64,000 bases of DNA, taken from contig NZ_CM002285.1 in NCBI RefSeq assembly GCF_000497445.1, forward strand, positions 144,448-208,447, in the 5' to 3' direction. A program made the position numbers and the translations under genes. Source of the stretch: Streptomyces roseochromogenus subsp. oscitans DS 12.976 (lineage in GTDB: Bacteria > Actinomycetota > Actinomycetes > Streptomycetales > Streptomycetaceae). The notes under the pieces are model-generated. The model worked only from the letters and a program-made list of their open reading frames with translations, did no database searches and was not told where the DNA came from. Below are positions 16,790-25,636 of the stretch, piece after piece. Position 1 is the first letter of the stretch; each line of letters starts with the position of its first letter.

Positions 16790-19621
16790 ATGAGCGGAGT
16801 TTCAGGTCAGTCCGGGCAGGATGTGCCTGATGCGTCCATGAGGACTCATCGGCCCGGCCGGCCACGTCAGGCGGGACGGGCGTGGCGGTCGGGTTCGCTG
16901 CTGAGCGTGCACAGCCTCGCGGGTCAGGTCTTCCTGCTCCAGCTGGCGGTTGTGATGCTGCTCGTCGCCGCCGCCCTGGTGGTGCTCGTTGTGCAGGCTC
17001 AACGCGACGTGATGGCGGACGCCCGCCACCGGACGCTCACCGTGGCGCAGGCGTTCGCGAACTCCCCGGGGATCGTGGCGGCACTGAACAGTGCGAACCC
17101 GACGGCGGCGCTGCAGCGGCACGCCGAGGCGGCCCGGAAGGACACAGGCGTCGACGCCGTCATCGTCTACGGACTGAACGGGATCACCCTTGCCCACAGC
17201 GACCCTCGTCAGGTCGGGAAGCGCGTCATCGGGCCCTACGCGGCGGCGGCGACCGGCCAGCCGTTCACAAGTACGTTCAAGGGCTCACTGGGGCTCTCCG
17301 TGACCTCGGCGGTGCCCGTCAGGGGTCCCGACGGTTCGGTCATCGCCATCGTCTCCGTGCCCGTCACCGTCGAAAGGGTGCAGCACAGGGTGAACCGGCA
17401 GCTGCCCCTCCTCCTCTGCGGCGCCGCCACGGCCCTGGGCATCGCGGCAGGCGGGTCGGCCCTGGTGAGCCGACGGTTGCAGCGGCAGACCCACGGCCTG
17501 GGCCCGACCGAGATGACCCGGATGTACGAGCACCACGACGCGGTGCTGCACGCAGTGCGGGAAGGAGTGCTGATCGTCGGCGGTGACGGCCGGTTGCTGC
17601 TGGCCAACGACGAGGCACGACGGCTTCTGGACCTTCCGGCGGACGCGGAGCGGCGGCACATCACCGATCTGGGGCTGGACGAGGACCTCGCCGGGCTGGT
17701 GGCCTCCGACCGCCCCGCCACCGACCAGGTGTGCCTGGCGGCCGACCGGCTGCTAGCGGTCAGCAAGCGCCTCACCGCACCTCACGGACCGGTCGGCAGC
17801 GTGGTCACGCTCCGGGACACCACCGAGCTGCGGGCCCTCTCCGGCCGGGCGGAGGTGGCGCGCGAACGGTTGCAGTCGCTCTACGACGCCGGACTGCGGA
17901 TCGGCACCACGCTCGATGTGACGCGCACGGCCGAGGAACTGGCCGAGGTGGCGGTGACCCGGTTCGCCGACGTCGTCACGGTCGATCTGCTGGACCCGGT
18001 CCTGCGCGGCGAGGAGGCCTCCGGTGCGCCCGCCGGGATCACCGAGCTGCGCCGCAGCGCCATCGCCGGTCTCGACGCGGACCATTCCCTCCACCCCGTC
18101 TGCGAGCTGATCCGGCTCGTCCCGGCCCACCCCGTCTCCACCGCGATGGCCGAGGGCCGCCCGGTCCTGGTCGGGGAACTGAGCGCCTCCGACGCCTGGC
18201 GGTCCCAGCAGCCCGAAGGTGCCCGGCGGATCCTCGACCACGGCATCCACTCCATGCTCGTGGCGCCCCTCCGCGCCCGCGGCGTGGTGCTGGGTGTGGT
18301 GGGCTTCTGGCGCGCGAGAGGCTCCCCGTCGTTCGAGGACGAGGACGTGTCCTTCGCCGAGGAGCTGGCCGCCCGGGCAGCGGTGTGCATCGACAACGCC
18401 CGCCGCTACACCCGCGAACATGCCATGGCCGTCACCCTGCAGCACAGCCTGCTGCCCCGCGCGCTGCCCGAGCAGTCCGCCCTCGAGGTCGCCTACCGCT
18501 ATCTGCCGGCCCAGGCCGGGGTGGGCGGGGACTGGTTCGACGTCATCCCGCTGTCCGGCACCCGGGTGGCGCTGGTCGTGGGCGATGTCGTCGGCCACGG
18601 TCTGCACGCCGCGGCGACGATGGGGCGGCTGCGCACCGCCGTGCACAACTTCGCCGGCCTGGACATGCCCGTGGAGGAGCTCCTGGGCCGGCTGGACGAG
18701 CTGGTGGCGCAGATCGACGCCGAGGAGGTCACCGCAGCGGAGCACTGGCAGGGGGCGATCACCGGGGCGACCTGCCAGTACGCCGTCTACGACCCCACCT
18801 CCGGGCGACTGGCCATCGCCACCGCCGGCCACCCGGGGCCGGCGGTGGTCCGGCCCGACGGGACCGTCGACTTCCCTCAGCTGCCCGTCTCCCCGCCACT
18901 GGGGCTGGGAGCCGGCCTGCCTGTCGAGACCACCGAGCTCACCGTGCCCGAGGATTCCCGACTGGTGCTGTACACCGACGGGCTGATCGAGGACCGTATC
19001 AAGGACCTGGACGCCGGCCTGGAGGCCCTGCGCGACGCTCTGGCAGGGCCCGGTCGCACGCCGGAGGCCACCTGCGCGGCGGTGGTGGAGGCCATGCTGT
19101 CCGACCGGCCCCGGGATGACATCGCGCTGCTGGTGGCCCGCACGCGCCGGCTCGGACCGGATCAGGTCGCGGAGTGGGAGGTGCCCCGTGACCCGGCGGC
19201 GGTGGCTCCCGTGCGCACCGCCTGCGCCCGTCGGCTGGCGGAGTGGGGGCTGGAGCAGGTCGCCTTCAGCGCCGAACTCATCCTCAGCGAGCTGATCACC
19301 AACGCCATCCGCTACGGCGCCGAGCCCATCGCCGTGCGGCTGCTCCGCACGGAGCCGATCGGCAGCCCCGATGCGGGCTCTCTGATCTTCGAGGTCGCCG
19401 ACGGCAGCAGCACCTCGCCGCGGCTGCGCCGGGCGAAGGTCACCGACGAAGGCGGCCGGGGACTCTTCCTGGTCGCCCGCTTCGCCGAACGCTGGGGCAC
19501 CCGCTACACGACCACCGGCAAGGTCATCTGGGCCGAACAGACCCTGCACCACGACGCCGCGCCGGAGGCGGAAGGGCTCGGCGAAGCCCTGCTCGACCAA
19601 TGGGACGACACCGCGCTGTGA
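16790..19621 (+). CDS. Membrane sensor phosphatase: extracytoplasmic sensor, PAS, GAF, SpoIIE/PP2C, HATPase
   Basis: A 943-residue signalling protein. Two membrane helices (about 48-72 and 207-228) flank a Cache/CitA-like sensor region. Inside follow a PAS domain (about 245-345; GVLIVGGDGRLLLAN), a GAF domain (about 370-540), a PP2C/SpoIIE phosphatase (about 550-790; GGDWFDVIPL, VVGDVVGHG, TAGHPGP, LYTDGLIE) and a C-terminal RsbW-like kinase domain (about 800-925; ELITNAIRYG, GRGLFLV). The metal-binding Asp residues are present. Family members dephosphorylate STAS antagonists and so free sigma factors. The extra kinase domain may act in the opposite sense. The next gene encodes an orphan binding lipoprotein that may present the ligand (inference). 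Confidence 0.92.
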   Translation: MSGVSGQSGQDVPDASMRTHRPGRPRQAGRAWRSGSLLSVHSLAGQVFLLQLAVVMLLVAAALVVLVVQAQRDVMADARHRTLTVAQAFANSPGIVAALNSANPTAALQRHAEAARKDTGVDAVIVYGLNGITLAHSDPRQVGKRVIGPYAAAATGQPFTSTFKGSLGLSVTSAVPVRGPDGSVIAIVSVPVTVERVQHRVNRQLPLLLCGAATALGIAAGGSALVSRRLQRQTHGLGPTEMTRMYEHHDAVLHAVREGVLIVGGDGRLLLANDEARRLLDLPADAERRHITDLGLDEDLAGLVASDRPATDQVCLAADRLLAVSKRLTAPHGPVGSVVTLRDTTELRALSGRAEVARERLQSLYDAGLRIGTTLDVTRTAEELAEVAVTRFADVVTVDLLDPVLRGEEASGAPAGITELRRSAIAGLDADHSLHPVCELIRLVPAHPVSTAMAEGRPVLVGELSASDAWRSQQPEGARRILDHGIHSMLVAPLRARGVVLGVVGFWRARGSPSFEDEDVSFAEELAARAAVCIDNARRYTREHAMAVTLQHSLLPRALPEQSALEVAYRYLPAQAGVGGDWFDVIPLSGTRVALVVGDVVGHGLHAAATMGRLRTAVHNFAGLDMPVEELLGRLDELVAQIDAEEVTAAEHWQGAITGATCQYAVYDPTSGRLAIATAGHPGPAVVRPDGTVDFPQLPVSPPLGLGAGLPVETTELTVPEDSRLVLYTDGLIEDRIKDLDAGLEALRDALAGPGRTPEATCAAVVEAMLSDRPRDDIALLVARTRRLGPDQVAEWEVPRDPAAVAPVRTACARRLAEWGLEQVAFSAELILSELITNAIRYGAEPIAVRLLRTEPIGSPDAGSLIFEVADGSSTSPRLRRAKVTDEGGRGLFLVARFAERWGTRYTTTGKVIWAEQTLHHDAAPEAEGLGEALLDQWDDTAL

Positions 19622-19774
19622 GGTACGAGAACGCCGAGTGCCGGGGCAGAGACGGTGATCGCGGGCCTCCCAAGCGGCATTCCGTCATCGAGACGGCCGG
19701 GTACCCTGGCCTCGATGACCACTTCGTCGGCGCCATGGAGCCGCGGAAGCCCGGAGGCACGTCCGGGAGCGACC

Positions 19775-20923
19775 GTGACTACACCGTGTGCCCGAGCGGC
19801 GGCGGTCTTCGGCTGCTTCGTTCTCGTGGCACTGGGCCTGAGCGCTTGCGAGAACACACCGACCGCCGGCCTCGTGAAGCCGTCGGTGGCCACGTCCGCC
19901 GAGAGCGTGGGCGGCATGCGCGCACTGATCGCCGCGGCGAAACACGAGGGCACGCTCAGAGCGATCGCGCTGCCGCGTGACTGGGCCAACTACGGCGGCC
20001 TGATCAACGGCTTCGAGAAGAAGTACGGGATCAAGGTCACCGTCGAGGATCCGCTGGGCCACAGCGAGGACGAGATCGACGCCCTGCGCAAGGACGGGAA
20101 CCGGTCGACAGCGCCCGACGTGATCGACGTGGGCGATACGTTCGCACGGAAAGCAGCGGCACAGAGTCTCCTCGCGCCGTACAAGGTAGCCGCGTACGAT
20201 TCGATCCCCGGTAATCAGAAGGACTCGAAGGCCCGCTGGTCCAACAACTACGGGGGCTACATCTCCATCGGCTGCGACGCCAACCGGGTCAAACCCTGTC
20301 CGCAGACCTTCGCTGATCTGCTGAAGCCCGGTTACAAGGGCAAGGTCGCACTCGAAGGTGACCCGCCCCGGTCGGCCACCGCCTTCGCCAGTGTCTATGC
20401 GGCCGCGCTGGCGAACAACGGGTCGTTCGACGACATCCAGCCCGGTCTCGACTTCTTCGCCGAACTCAAGAATCGCGGCAACTTCAACCCTCTCAATTCC
20501 AACTCGGCGACGGTCGCGAGCGGCCGGACCCCCATCAGCATCAACTGGGACTACATCAACCTCCACTACGCCGACCAGCTCCGCGAGAAGGGCGTGAACT
20601 GGCAGGTCGCGATCCCGTTCGACGGCAGCTTCGCCCAGTATTTCGCGCTGGCGATCAACAGGAACGCCCCGCACCCGGCGGCCGCCCGCCTGTGGCAGGA
20701 GTACCTCTTCAGCCCGGAGGGCCAGAACCTCCGCCTGCGCGCCTACGCCCGCCCGGTGCTCATGGACGTCATGAGGCAGGACGGCACCCTCGACAAGGCC
20801 GCCGCCGCACGACTGCCGACGGTTGAGGGAACGCCGCAGTTCCCGACAGACGCGCAACTGGAGAAGGCGCAGGACACGGTCACCCGGGGCTGGACGAAGG
20901 CCGTCTCCGGCCGGCCGGGATGA
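19775..20923 (+). CDS. Orphan ABC-type solute-binding lipoprotein (family 1)
   Basis: About 383 residues from the GTG at 19775 (ribosome site GGGAG); an ATG at 19715 would add 20 residues. The signal peptide ends in a lipobox LSAC near residue 25. The mature protein has the family-1 fold: LRAIALPRDWANYGG, YGIKVTVEDP, PDVIDVGDTFARKAAA and ISINWDYINLHYAD. It most resembles spermidine- or iron-type binding proteins. No permease or ATPase gene is nearby. It lies just downstream of the sensor phosphatase on the same strand, so a role as a ligand presenter for that sensor is plausible (inference). Confidence 0.85.
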   Translation: MTTPCARAAAVFGCFVLVALGLSACENTPTAGLVKPSVATSAESVGGMRALIAAAKHEGTLRAIALPRDWANYGGLINGFEKKYGIKVTVEDPLGHSEDEIDALRKDGNRSTAPDVIDVGDTFARKAAAQSLLAPYKVAAYDSIPGNQKDSKARWSNNYGGYISIGCDANRVKPCPQTFADLLKPGYKGKVALEGDPPRSATAFASVYAAALANNGSFDDIQPGLDFFAELKNRGNFNPLNSNSATVASGRTPISINWDYINLHYADQLREKGVNWQVAIPFDGSFAQYFALAINRNAPHPAAARLWQEYLFSPEGQNLRLRAYARPVLMDVMRQDGTLDKAAAARLPTVEGTPQFPTDAQLEKAQDTVTRGWTKAVSGRPG

Positions 20924-21238
20924 TCCCCGTCGCCCATCCGCATGTACCTGGTCGTAGTTGTTGTCGGTGCAGGAGTCGACCGCGACAGCGAGACGCCGCT
21001 GTCAGTGGTGCCGGTCAGCCGGAGTGAGGACGGCTCGCATCTCGATCTGCCTACTGCTGGAGTGGATCCGACGCCGCCGGAGCCTGCCTGAGTCTGTACG
21101 GCAGGGTCTCGTTGGAACTCCTGCGGACCACCTTCCGGCATGAAAGTGATCGCCCGTCATCCGTGCCTTCCCGCCGCGAAGATCGTTACGACCGATGAAA
21201 TCCTTATCGGCTCACGTCACGCGGCAGGAGACCTACAC
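20924..21238. other. Intergenic stretch before the prenyl operon
   Basis: 315 bases without a convincing reading frame. It must contain the terminator of the binding-protein gene and the promoter of the prenyl operon. No clear operator or hairpin was recognised. Confidence 0.4.
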
Positions 21239-21559
21239 GTGCCCGACCCCACCCAGAGCCCCGCTACCGCTCCCCCGGCCTCCGGATCACCCTCCAGCCC
21301 GCTCACGGCACTCAGCCAGGTGGGCCTGCTCGCCCTCGGCCTCGTTGATCTGGCCTTCGACCAGCTGCGCCAGCTCACGGACCGCGGCCGGCAGACAGCG
21401 CACCACTCGGACCTGCCTCACCTCCTCACGGACGGCATGAGAGAACTGCACGCCCGCGGCGAACTGGCGGCGCGCCGCATGACGCAGGACTCCGACAACT
21501 ACCTGGAGCTGATGGCGCGCAAGGTCGTAGCGCAGCGGGGCGCGGCCGGCGATGGGTGA
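21239..21559 (+). CDS. Small helical protein, first gene of prenyl operon
   Basis: 106 residues from a GTG at 21239, chosen because AGGAG precedes it; a longer frame from 21140 lacks a ribosome site and looks non-coding. After a Pro/Ser-rich lead (about 1-25) come one hydrophobic helix (LSQVGLLALGLVDLAFDQL) and two charged helices with regular Leu/Ala spacing. The style is phasin-like. No family is recognised. The stop overlaps the next gene's ATG by eight bases, so the two are translationally coupled. A membrane or substrate-tethering helper for the prenyl synthetase is a guess. Confidence 0.7.
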   Translation: MPDPTQSPATAPPASGSPSSPLTALSQVGLLALGLVDLAFDQLRQLTDRGRQTAHHSDLPHLLTDGMRELHARGELAARRMTQDSDNYLELMARKVVAQRGAAGDG

Positions 21560-22598
21560 GTCCGAGCAGTTGAAGCGACGCGTGGACGACCATCTCCTGC
21601 GCCTGGTGGAGCGGGAGTCGGCCCAGCTCCTCAAGGTCTCCACCGAACTGTCCCCGCTGTGCGACCAGTTACGCGGCTCCCTGGAGCAGGGCAAGCGGCT
21701 GCGCGCCGCGTTCCTCTACTGGGGGTGGCGGGCCGCGGGGCAGCCGGACTGCGATGGCATCATCGGCGCCGCGGCGGCCATGGAACTGGTGCACGCGGCG
21801 GCATGCACACACGATGACATCATCGACGACAGCCGTGTACGCCACGGCATGCCCACGGCCCACGCCGCCTTCGCCGACCGGACCGCGGGCTTGGGACAGG
21901 GGCGAGACAGGCCGGTGGCTCTGGCGATGATGCTGGGCGACCTCCTCATGGGCTACGCGGGCCAGGTCTTCGCCACATGCGGACTGCCCGGAGCGTTCAT
22001 CGCGCGCACGGTGCCCTTGTGGTCGGCTCTGCTGCGCGAGACCGTGGCGGGCCAGTTCCTGGAGGTGCTGCGCACGGGCGACGCGGTGCCGCAGGTCGCG
22101 GAATCACTTGAGGTGGCCCGGTACAAGACGGCCAAGTACACGGTCGAACGCCCTCTGCACCTGGGCGCGACGCTCGGCGGCGGCTCGGAGCGGCTCCTCA
22201 CGGCCTTCACCGCGTTCGGACTCCCGCTTGGCGAGGCGTTCCAGCTCAGGGACGACATGCTGGGCACCTTCGGCGACCCGGCACTCACCGGCAAGCCCAA
22301 CCTCGACGACCTGCGAGACGGCAAACCCACCGCGCTCATGGCCCTCACCGCCTCCTTGGTCTCCGAGGACGACCGGCGGACCTTGACCAAGACGGTCGGC
22401 CGCCCCGGCTTCGACGAGGGCGACGCGGCGCACGTACGCAGTCTCATGGAGTCCAGCGGCGCCCGCCGGAAGGTCGAAGACATGATCACCGAGCGGCTGG
22501 CGCTGGCGCATCGGGCGCTGGACAGCGTCCCCCTGCCCCATGCCACGTACACGGCGCTGCGCGACCTGGCGACCTCATCTGCCAACCGCCCCCTCTGA
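21552..22598 (+). CDS. Polyprenyl diphosphate synthase (trans-isoprenyl type)
   Basis: A 348-residue enzyme that condenses isopentenyl diphosphate with an allylic diphosphate. GKRLRAAFLYWGW is the GKR substrate block. The first Asp-rich motif is HDDIIDDS, and the second is LRDDMLGTFGDP. LEVARYKTAKYTVERPL is the Lys-containing helix that follows. All metal-binding Asp residues are present, so it should be active. Chain length cannot be set from the residues before the first motif alone. It is coupled to the small helical protein upstream and followed 21 bases later by an MpaB-type oxygenase. Confidence 0.92.
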   Translation: MGESEQLKRRVDDHLLRLVERESAQLLKVSTELSPLCDQLRGSLEQGKRLRAAFLYWGWRAAGQPDCDGIIGAAAAMELVHAAACTHDDIIDDSRVRHGMPTAHAAFADRTAGLGQGRDRPVALAMMLGDLLMGYAGQVFATCGLPGAFIARTVPLWSALLRETVAGQFLEVLRTGDAVPQVAESLEVARYKTAKYTVERPLHLGATLGGGSERLLTAFTAFGLPLGEAFQLRDDMLGTFGDPALTGKPNLDDLRDGKPTALMALTASLVSEDDRRTLTKTVGRPGFDEGDAAHVRSLMESSGARRKVEDMITERLALAHRALDSVPLPHATYTALRDLATSSANRPL

Positions 22599-22619
22599 CC
22601 ACGAAGCGAGCACCCCACC

Positions 22620-23798
22620 ATGACCACCTCCACCACTCCTCGCTACACCGAAGCGACACTCGACGCCCTCCGCCACCAGGGCGACCCGCTGGCGGACGAC
22701 ACCGTGGCCGCCATGTTCGAGAAGGGAGAAGTAAAGGACTTCAACACCCTGATGCGCTTCTTCAGCACCGCGGGAACCCGCCTTCCCGAAGGGCTCCCGG
22801 CCTCCGCCGCCTCGTTCCTCCAGACCACCGGCATGCCTCCCTCCTGGGTGGACTGGGACCTGATGGAGCGCGCCAGGCTGTTCTTCATGGACAACGCCGC
22901 GCACATCAACACCGGCCTGTCCTTCGCCGCGATGCCGACCACGTACGCCATCCCCCGCGTGGCCCGGCTGCTGGCCTCGACCCACTCGATGGACTATCCC
23001 TCGCGCCGCATGGCGGACACCGGCCAGTTCGTCACCTACCTCATGCAGACCAACGCCTTCGAGGAGGGCAGCAAGTTCATCCCAGCCGCCCAGAAAGTCC
23101 GGTTGCTGCACGCTGCGATCCGCTACCACCTGACCCGCTCCGACCACTGGGACGCGGCCCAGGACGGTGTGCCACTGTGCCAGGAAGACATGATCGGCGG
23201 TCAGATCTTCTTCTCCATCCTCGTCCTGGACGCCATGCACCGTCTGGGCATCCACATGAGTGAGGAGAGCGCGGAAGCGTACTACTACGCCTGGAGGGTC
23301 GTCGGCACGATCCTGGGCTGCGACATGGAGGCGGCTCCCCGCAACCTCGCGGAGGCACGCGAGTACGCCGACCTCTACTTGCTACGCAACCTCGGCCCGT
23401 CGGAGGACGGTGTACGCCTCAACCAGCAGCTGGTGAAGATGTACGAGGACGTGGTCCCCGGCACCCTGTTCGACCCGATCGTCGCCGCCACCATCCGCTT
23501 CCTGGTCGGCGACACCATCGGTGACTGGCTCCAGCTCGCCCGTACCCCCTGGGACACGGTCGCCAAGGCGATCCCGCACGTCCTGAACGCCCTGGAGACC
23601 ATCGAGGACAGCAGCCCGCTGGGCGAATGGGCGCTCGACAGGGCGGGCAGCCTCCTGACCACCTTCGAACTGGCCTCCCTCACCCGCGGCCGGGTCATGC
23701 AGTACGCGATCCCGGAAGAGCTGAAGTCGGAGTACGGCGTCCGCTCCCAGCGCTCCCGCACCCACCGCTGGACACCCCCGGCGTCGACCATGGTCTGA
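22620..23798 (+). CDS. MpaB/DUF2236-type oxygenase (latex-clearing-protein family)
   Basis: A 392-residue all-helical protein of the DUF2236 family. It includes mycophenolate-pathway MpaB, which cleaves a farnesyl chain, and rubber-cleaving Lcp, which binds haem. Visible blocks are MPPSWVDWD, YAIPRVARLLASTHSMDYPSRRMADTGQF (Arg-Arg and Thr of the active-site helix) and KVRLLHAAIRYHL, whose His is a likely haem ligand, then GVPLCQEDM. No signal peptide or membrane helix is seen, so it acts in the cytoplasm. Its place after a prenyl synthase suggests oxidation or cleavage of a prenyl chain made by that enzyme (inference). Confidence 0.85.
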   Translation: MTTSTTPRYTEATLDALRHQGDPLADDTVAAMFEKGEVKDFNTLMRFFSTAGTRLPEGLPASAASFLQTTGMPPSWVDWDLMERARLFFMDNAAHINTGLSFAAMPTTYAIPRVARLLASTHSMDYPSRRMADTGQFVTYLMQTNAFEEGSKFIPAAQKVRLLHAAIRYHLTRSDHWDAAQDGVPLCQEDMIGGQIFFSILVLDAMHRLGIHMSEESAEAYYYAWRVVGTILGCDMEAAPRNLAEAREYADLYLLRNLGPSEDGVRLNQQLVKMYEDVVPGTLFDPIVAATIRFLVGDTIGDWLQLARTPWDTVAKAIPHVLNALETIEDSSPLGEWALDRAGSLLTTFELASLTRGRVMQYAIPEELKSEYGVRSQRSRTHRWTPPASTMV

Positions 23799-23996
23799 CG
23801 GTCCAGGCACATCGGGCGAGGCCGGCCGCGCCGTTCCCCCCTGACACGGTGGGGCAGGCACCAGTCCCGCTCCTTCGCGCTGCCGCCCGGTCTGCGGTGG
23901 ATCTGTCGATCAGGGTGAGGACGTCGTGGCCGGGCGTGCCGAGAGACTGGCGTACCTGGTCCTGCGGGCCGTGGACATAGCGAACGTCCCGCGTCA

Positions 23997-24480
23997 TGGG
24001 ATGTTGTAGGCGTACTCGGCGATTCGGTGGTCGCAGATGCCGGGAAGGTTGCGGGTCAGATGCAGGGAGAGCAGTTGGCGGGAGCGACGTCGGACGCCGT
24101 TCTCGCCGTCGAACAGCGAAGTTTCGGCCACCGCTTCGTGGTAGCGCTGGGCGGCGTGTCCGGGGATGTCCAGGGTGGAGACAGGTGCTTGGACAGGAAG
24201 TGTGCGCTGACGGTGCACAGGGCCGGGCTCAGGTGCGGTGCCACGGTGGCGGCTTGGTGGGCGTCGGTGGCGGCCTCAAGGGCTACATCGTAGGCAGGTG
24301 ATGCCGGTGGCCGGTCCGGAGGCCAGCTCTGCGGTGCCCAGTTCGTACGGCACCGTGGTGCGGGACTCGGCGGCCATCGGCTGGTCCAGTGCGTCCCGCA
24401 GACAGGCGGCCGCCACCTCGGGGGCGCCCTGGCCCTGGGCCTACCAGGCCGCCTCCCGCAGCACGTCCCCGTGACAGGGC
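23997..24480 (-). pseudogene. LuxR-type ATPase regulator remnant (helical repeat part)
   Basis: Short stretches in different frames match the TPR-like part of large LuxR regulators. They are VLREAAW, GAPEVAAACLRDALDQP, VPYELGTAELASGPATGI, ALEAATDAHQAA, HLSPAL and later YHEAVAETSLFDGE. They are separated by several stops and shifts. Neither the ATPase domain nor the DNA-binding end is present. The left flank to 23799 shows nothing else. Confidence 0.45.
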
Positions 24481-24524
24481 TGAACGGAAAATCAACGCTC
24501 AGCCATGCAGGCGGCAGCATCCGG

Positions 24525-25033
24525 ATGCCGGAAGTGGGGGCGAGGGTGACCTGTTGGGCGAGATGTTCAAACTGCCGGACGAGTTCGCGGGTCTTGCGTT
24601 GCGGGTTGAGATGTCGCTGGTTCCAGTCCGGGCCGAGTTCCTGGTGACGGGCCCGGGCCTGCGGGTCGTTGATCAGGCGCCAGACGAGAAGGATCGAGCG
24701 CGCGACAGCGACCAGGGTCTTGGCATGGCCTCGCCGCTTGACCAGACGTCGGTAGCGGGCGCTGAGGAAGGTGTCGGTCCAGGCGGCGGCGTTCGCCTCC
24801 TCGTCGAGGGCTCCCTTGAGCCAGGGGTTGCCCTTGCCGGCCAGGCCGGTGGTGCTCTTGGCTCCCGGCCGGACAGTGCGCGAGCACAGTTTCGCCCGGG
24901 AGGCGAGGTGGTCCGGGGTGGGGAATACGCCCATGTCGGGGCCGAGTTCGGCCAGGATGGCGCGGGCTGAGGCCGGGTCGACTCCGGGGATCTCGTCCGG
25001 CCTGGCCAGCAGGTCGGCCCAGGGTAGGTTCAC
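24525..25033 (-). mobile_element. IS110-family transposase, C-terminal remnant
   Basis: 170 residues in one frame match the Transposase_20 end of IS110 enzymes. They include IPGVDPASARAILAELG, DHLASRAKLCSRTVRPG, TGLAGKGNPWLKGALDEEA, FLSARYRRLVKRRG and ARHQELGPDWNQRH. The catalytic Ser is normally in this half; here it is probably Cys-Ser in AKLCSRT. The N-terminal DEDD nuclease half is missing. It lies against the LuxR remnant and may have broken it. Confidence 0.75.
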
Positions 25034-25636
25034 TCATCCGGCGTGCAGCTTCGACTGCGTGGAGCCGTACTGATCTCAGGCGGGGGCGGCTCACGGGCGC
25101 CAGCGGTCACTCTCATGCCAAAAGCGCGGCCGAAAAGGCGTCTTGCAGACACGGGCTGCGCATCGCGATACTCGCCAAAGTCTCACGTTTTGGCATGGCC
25201 ACGCCACTGCGACGCGCGTCGGCATGCCCCCACCCCTCCGGTCCCAGCCTGCGGAGCAGGCGGGACATCCCCCGCAGGAGGTCAGACGTGACGCATCGTC
25301 ACATATCCGCCGCCCGCTCCGCTCTCACCGGCAGGAGCCCGGCGGCACACTCGCCGCCCCGTACCCGGGCACTGCACGCTGCTCCGGGCCAAGTTGGCCC
25401 CGCCTCGCCCTGATGACACCGACGCGCGCGTCCAACTCCCCCGCAGCAGCGGCACCCTCTCCCACGCCGACGCGACGCTCGGGTCTGCCTCAGGCCGGGT
25501 GGACTTCATCCCGCGAATGACGGCCGCGCTGGGTGCGGATCACGCCGCCGTCCACCGTTCCGTAGCGCGTCCGCACGGCGGCGGTCATGTGAACACGCCT
25601 CTCTCCGGAACATCCGTCCCACGAAAGGCCACCTTT
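25034..25636. other. Intergenic stretch with an inverted repeat
   Basis: About 600 bases without a credible gene. The only structure noted is a ten-base inverted repeat (25114-25123 and 25188-25197). The right end holds the promoter of the carboxypeptidase. Confidence 0.4.
25114..25197. repeat. Ten-base inverted repeat CATGCCAAAA/TTTTGGCATG
   Basis: The two perfect arms lie 64 bases apart. They are AT-richer than the surroundings. They could be operator half-sites or an old IS end; nothing distinguishes these. Confidence 0.4.

Noticed and set aside
17753..19600. 615-codon minus-strand frame opposite the sensor phosphatase
   Set aside because: Gly/Arg/Gln-rich shadow; the plus strand has every PP2C motif.
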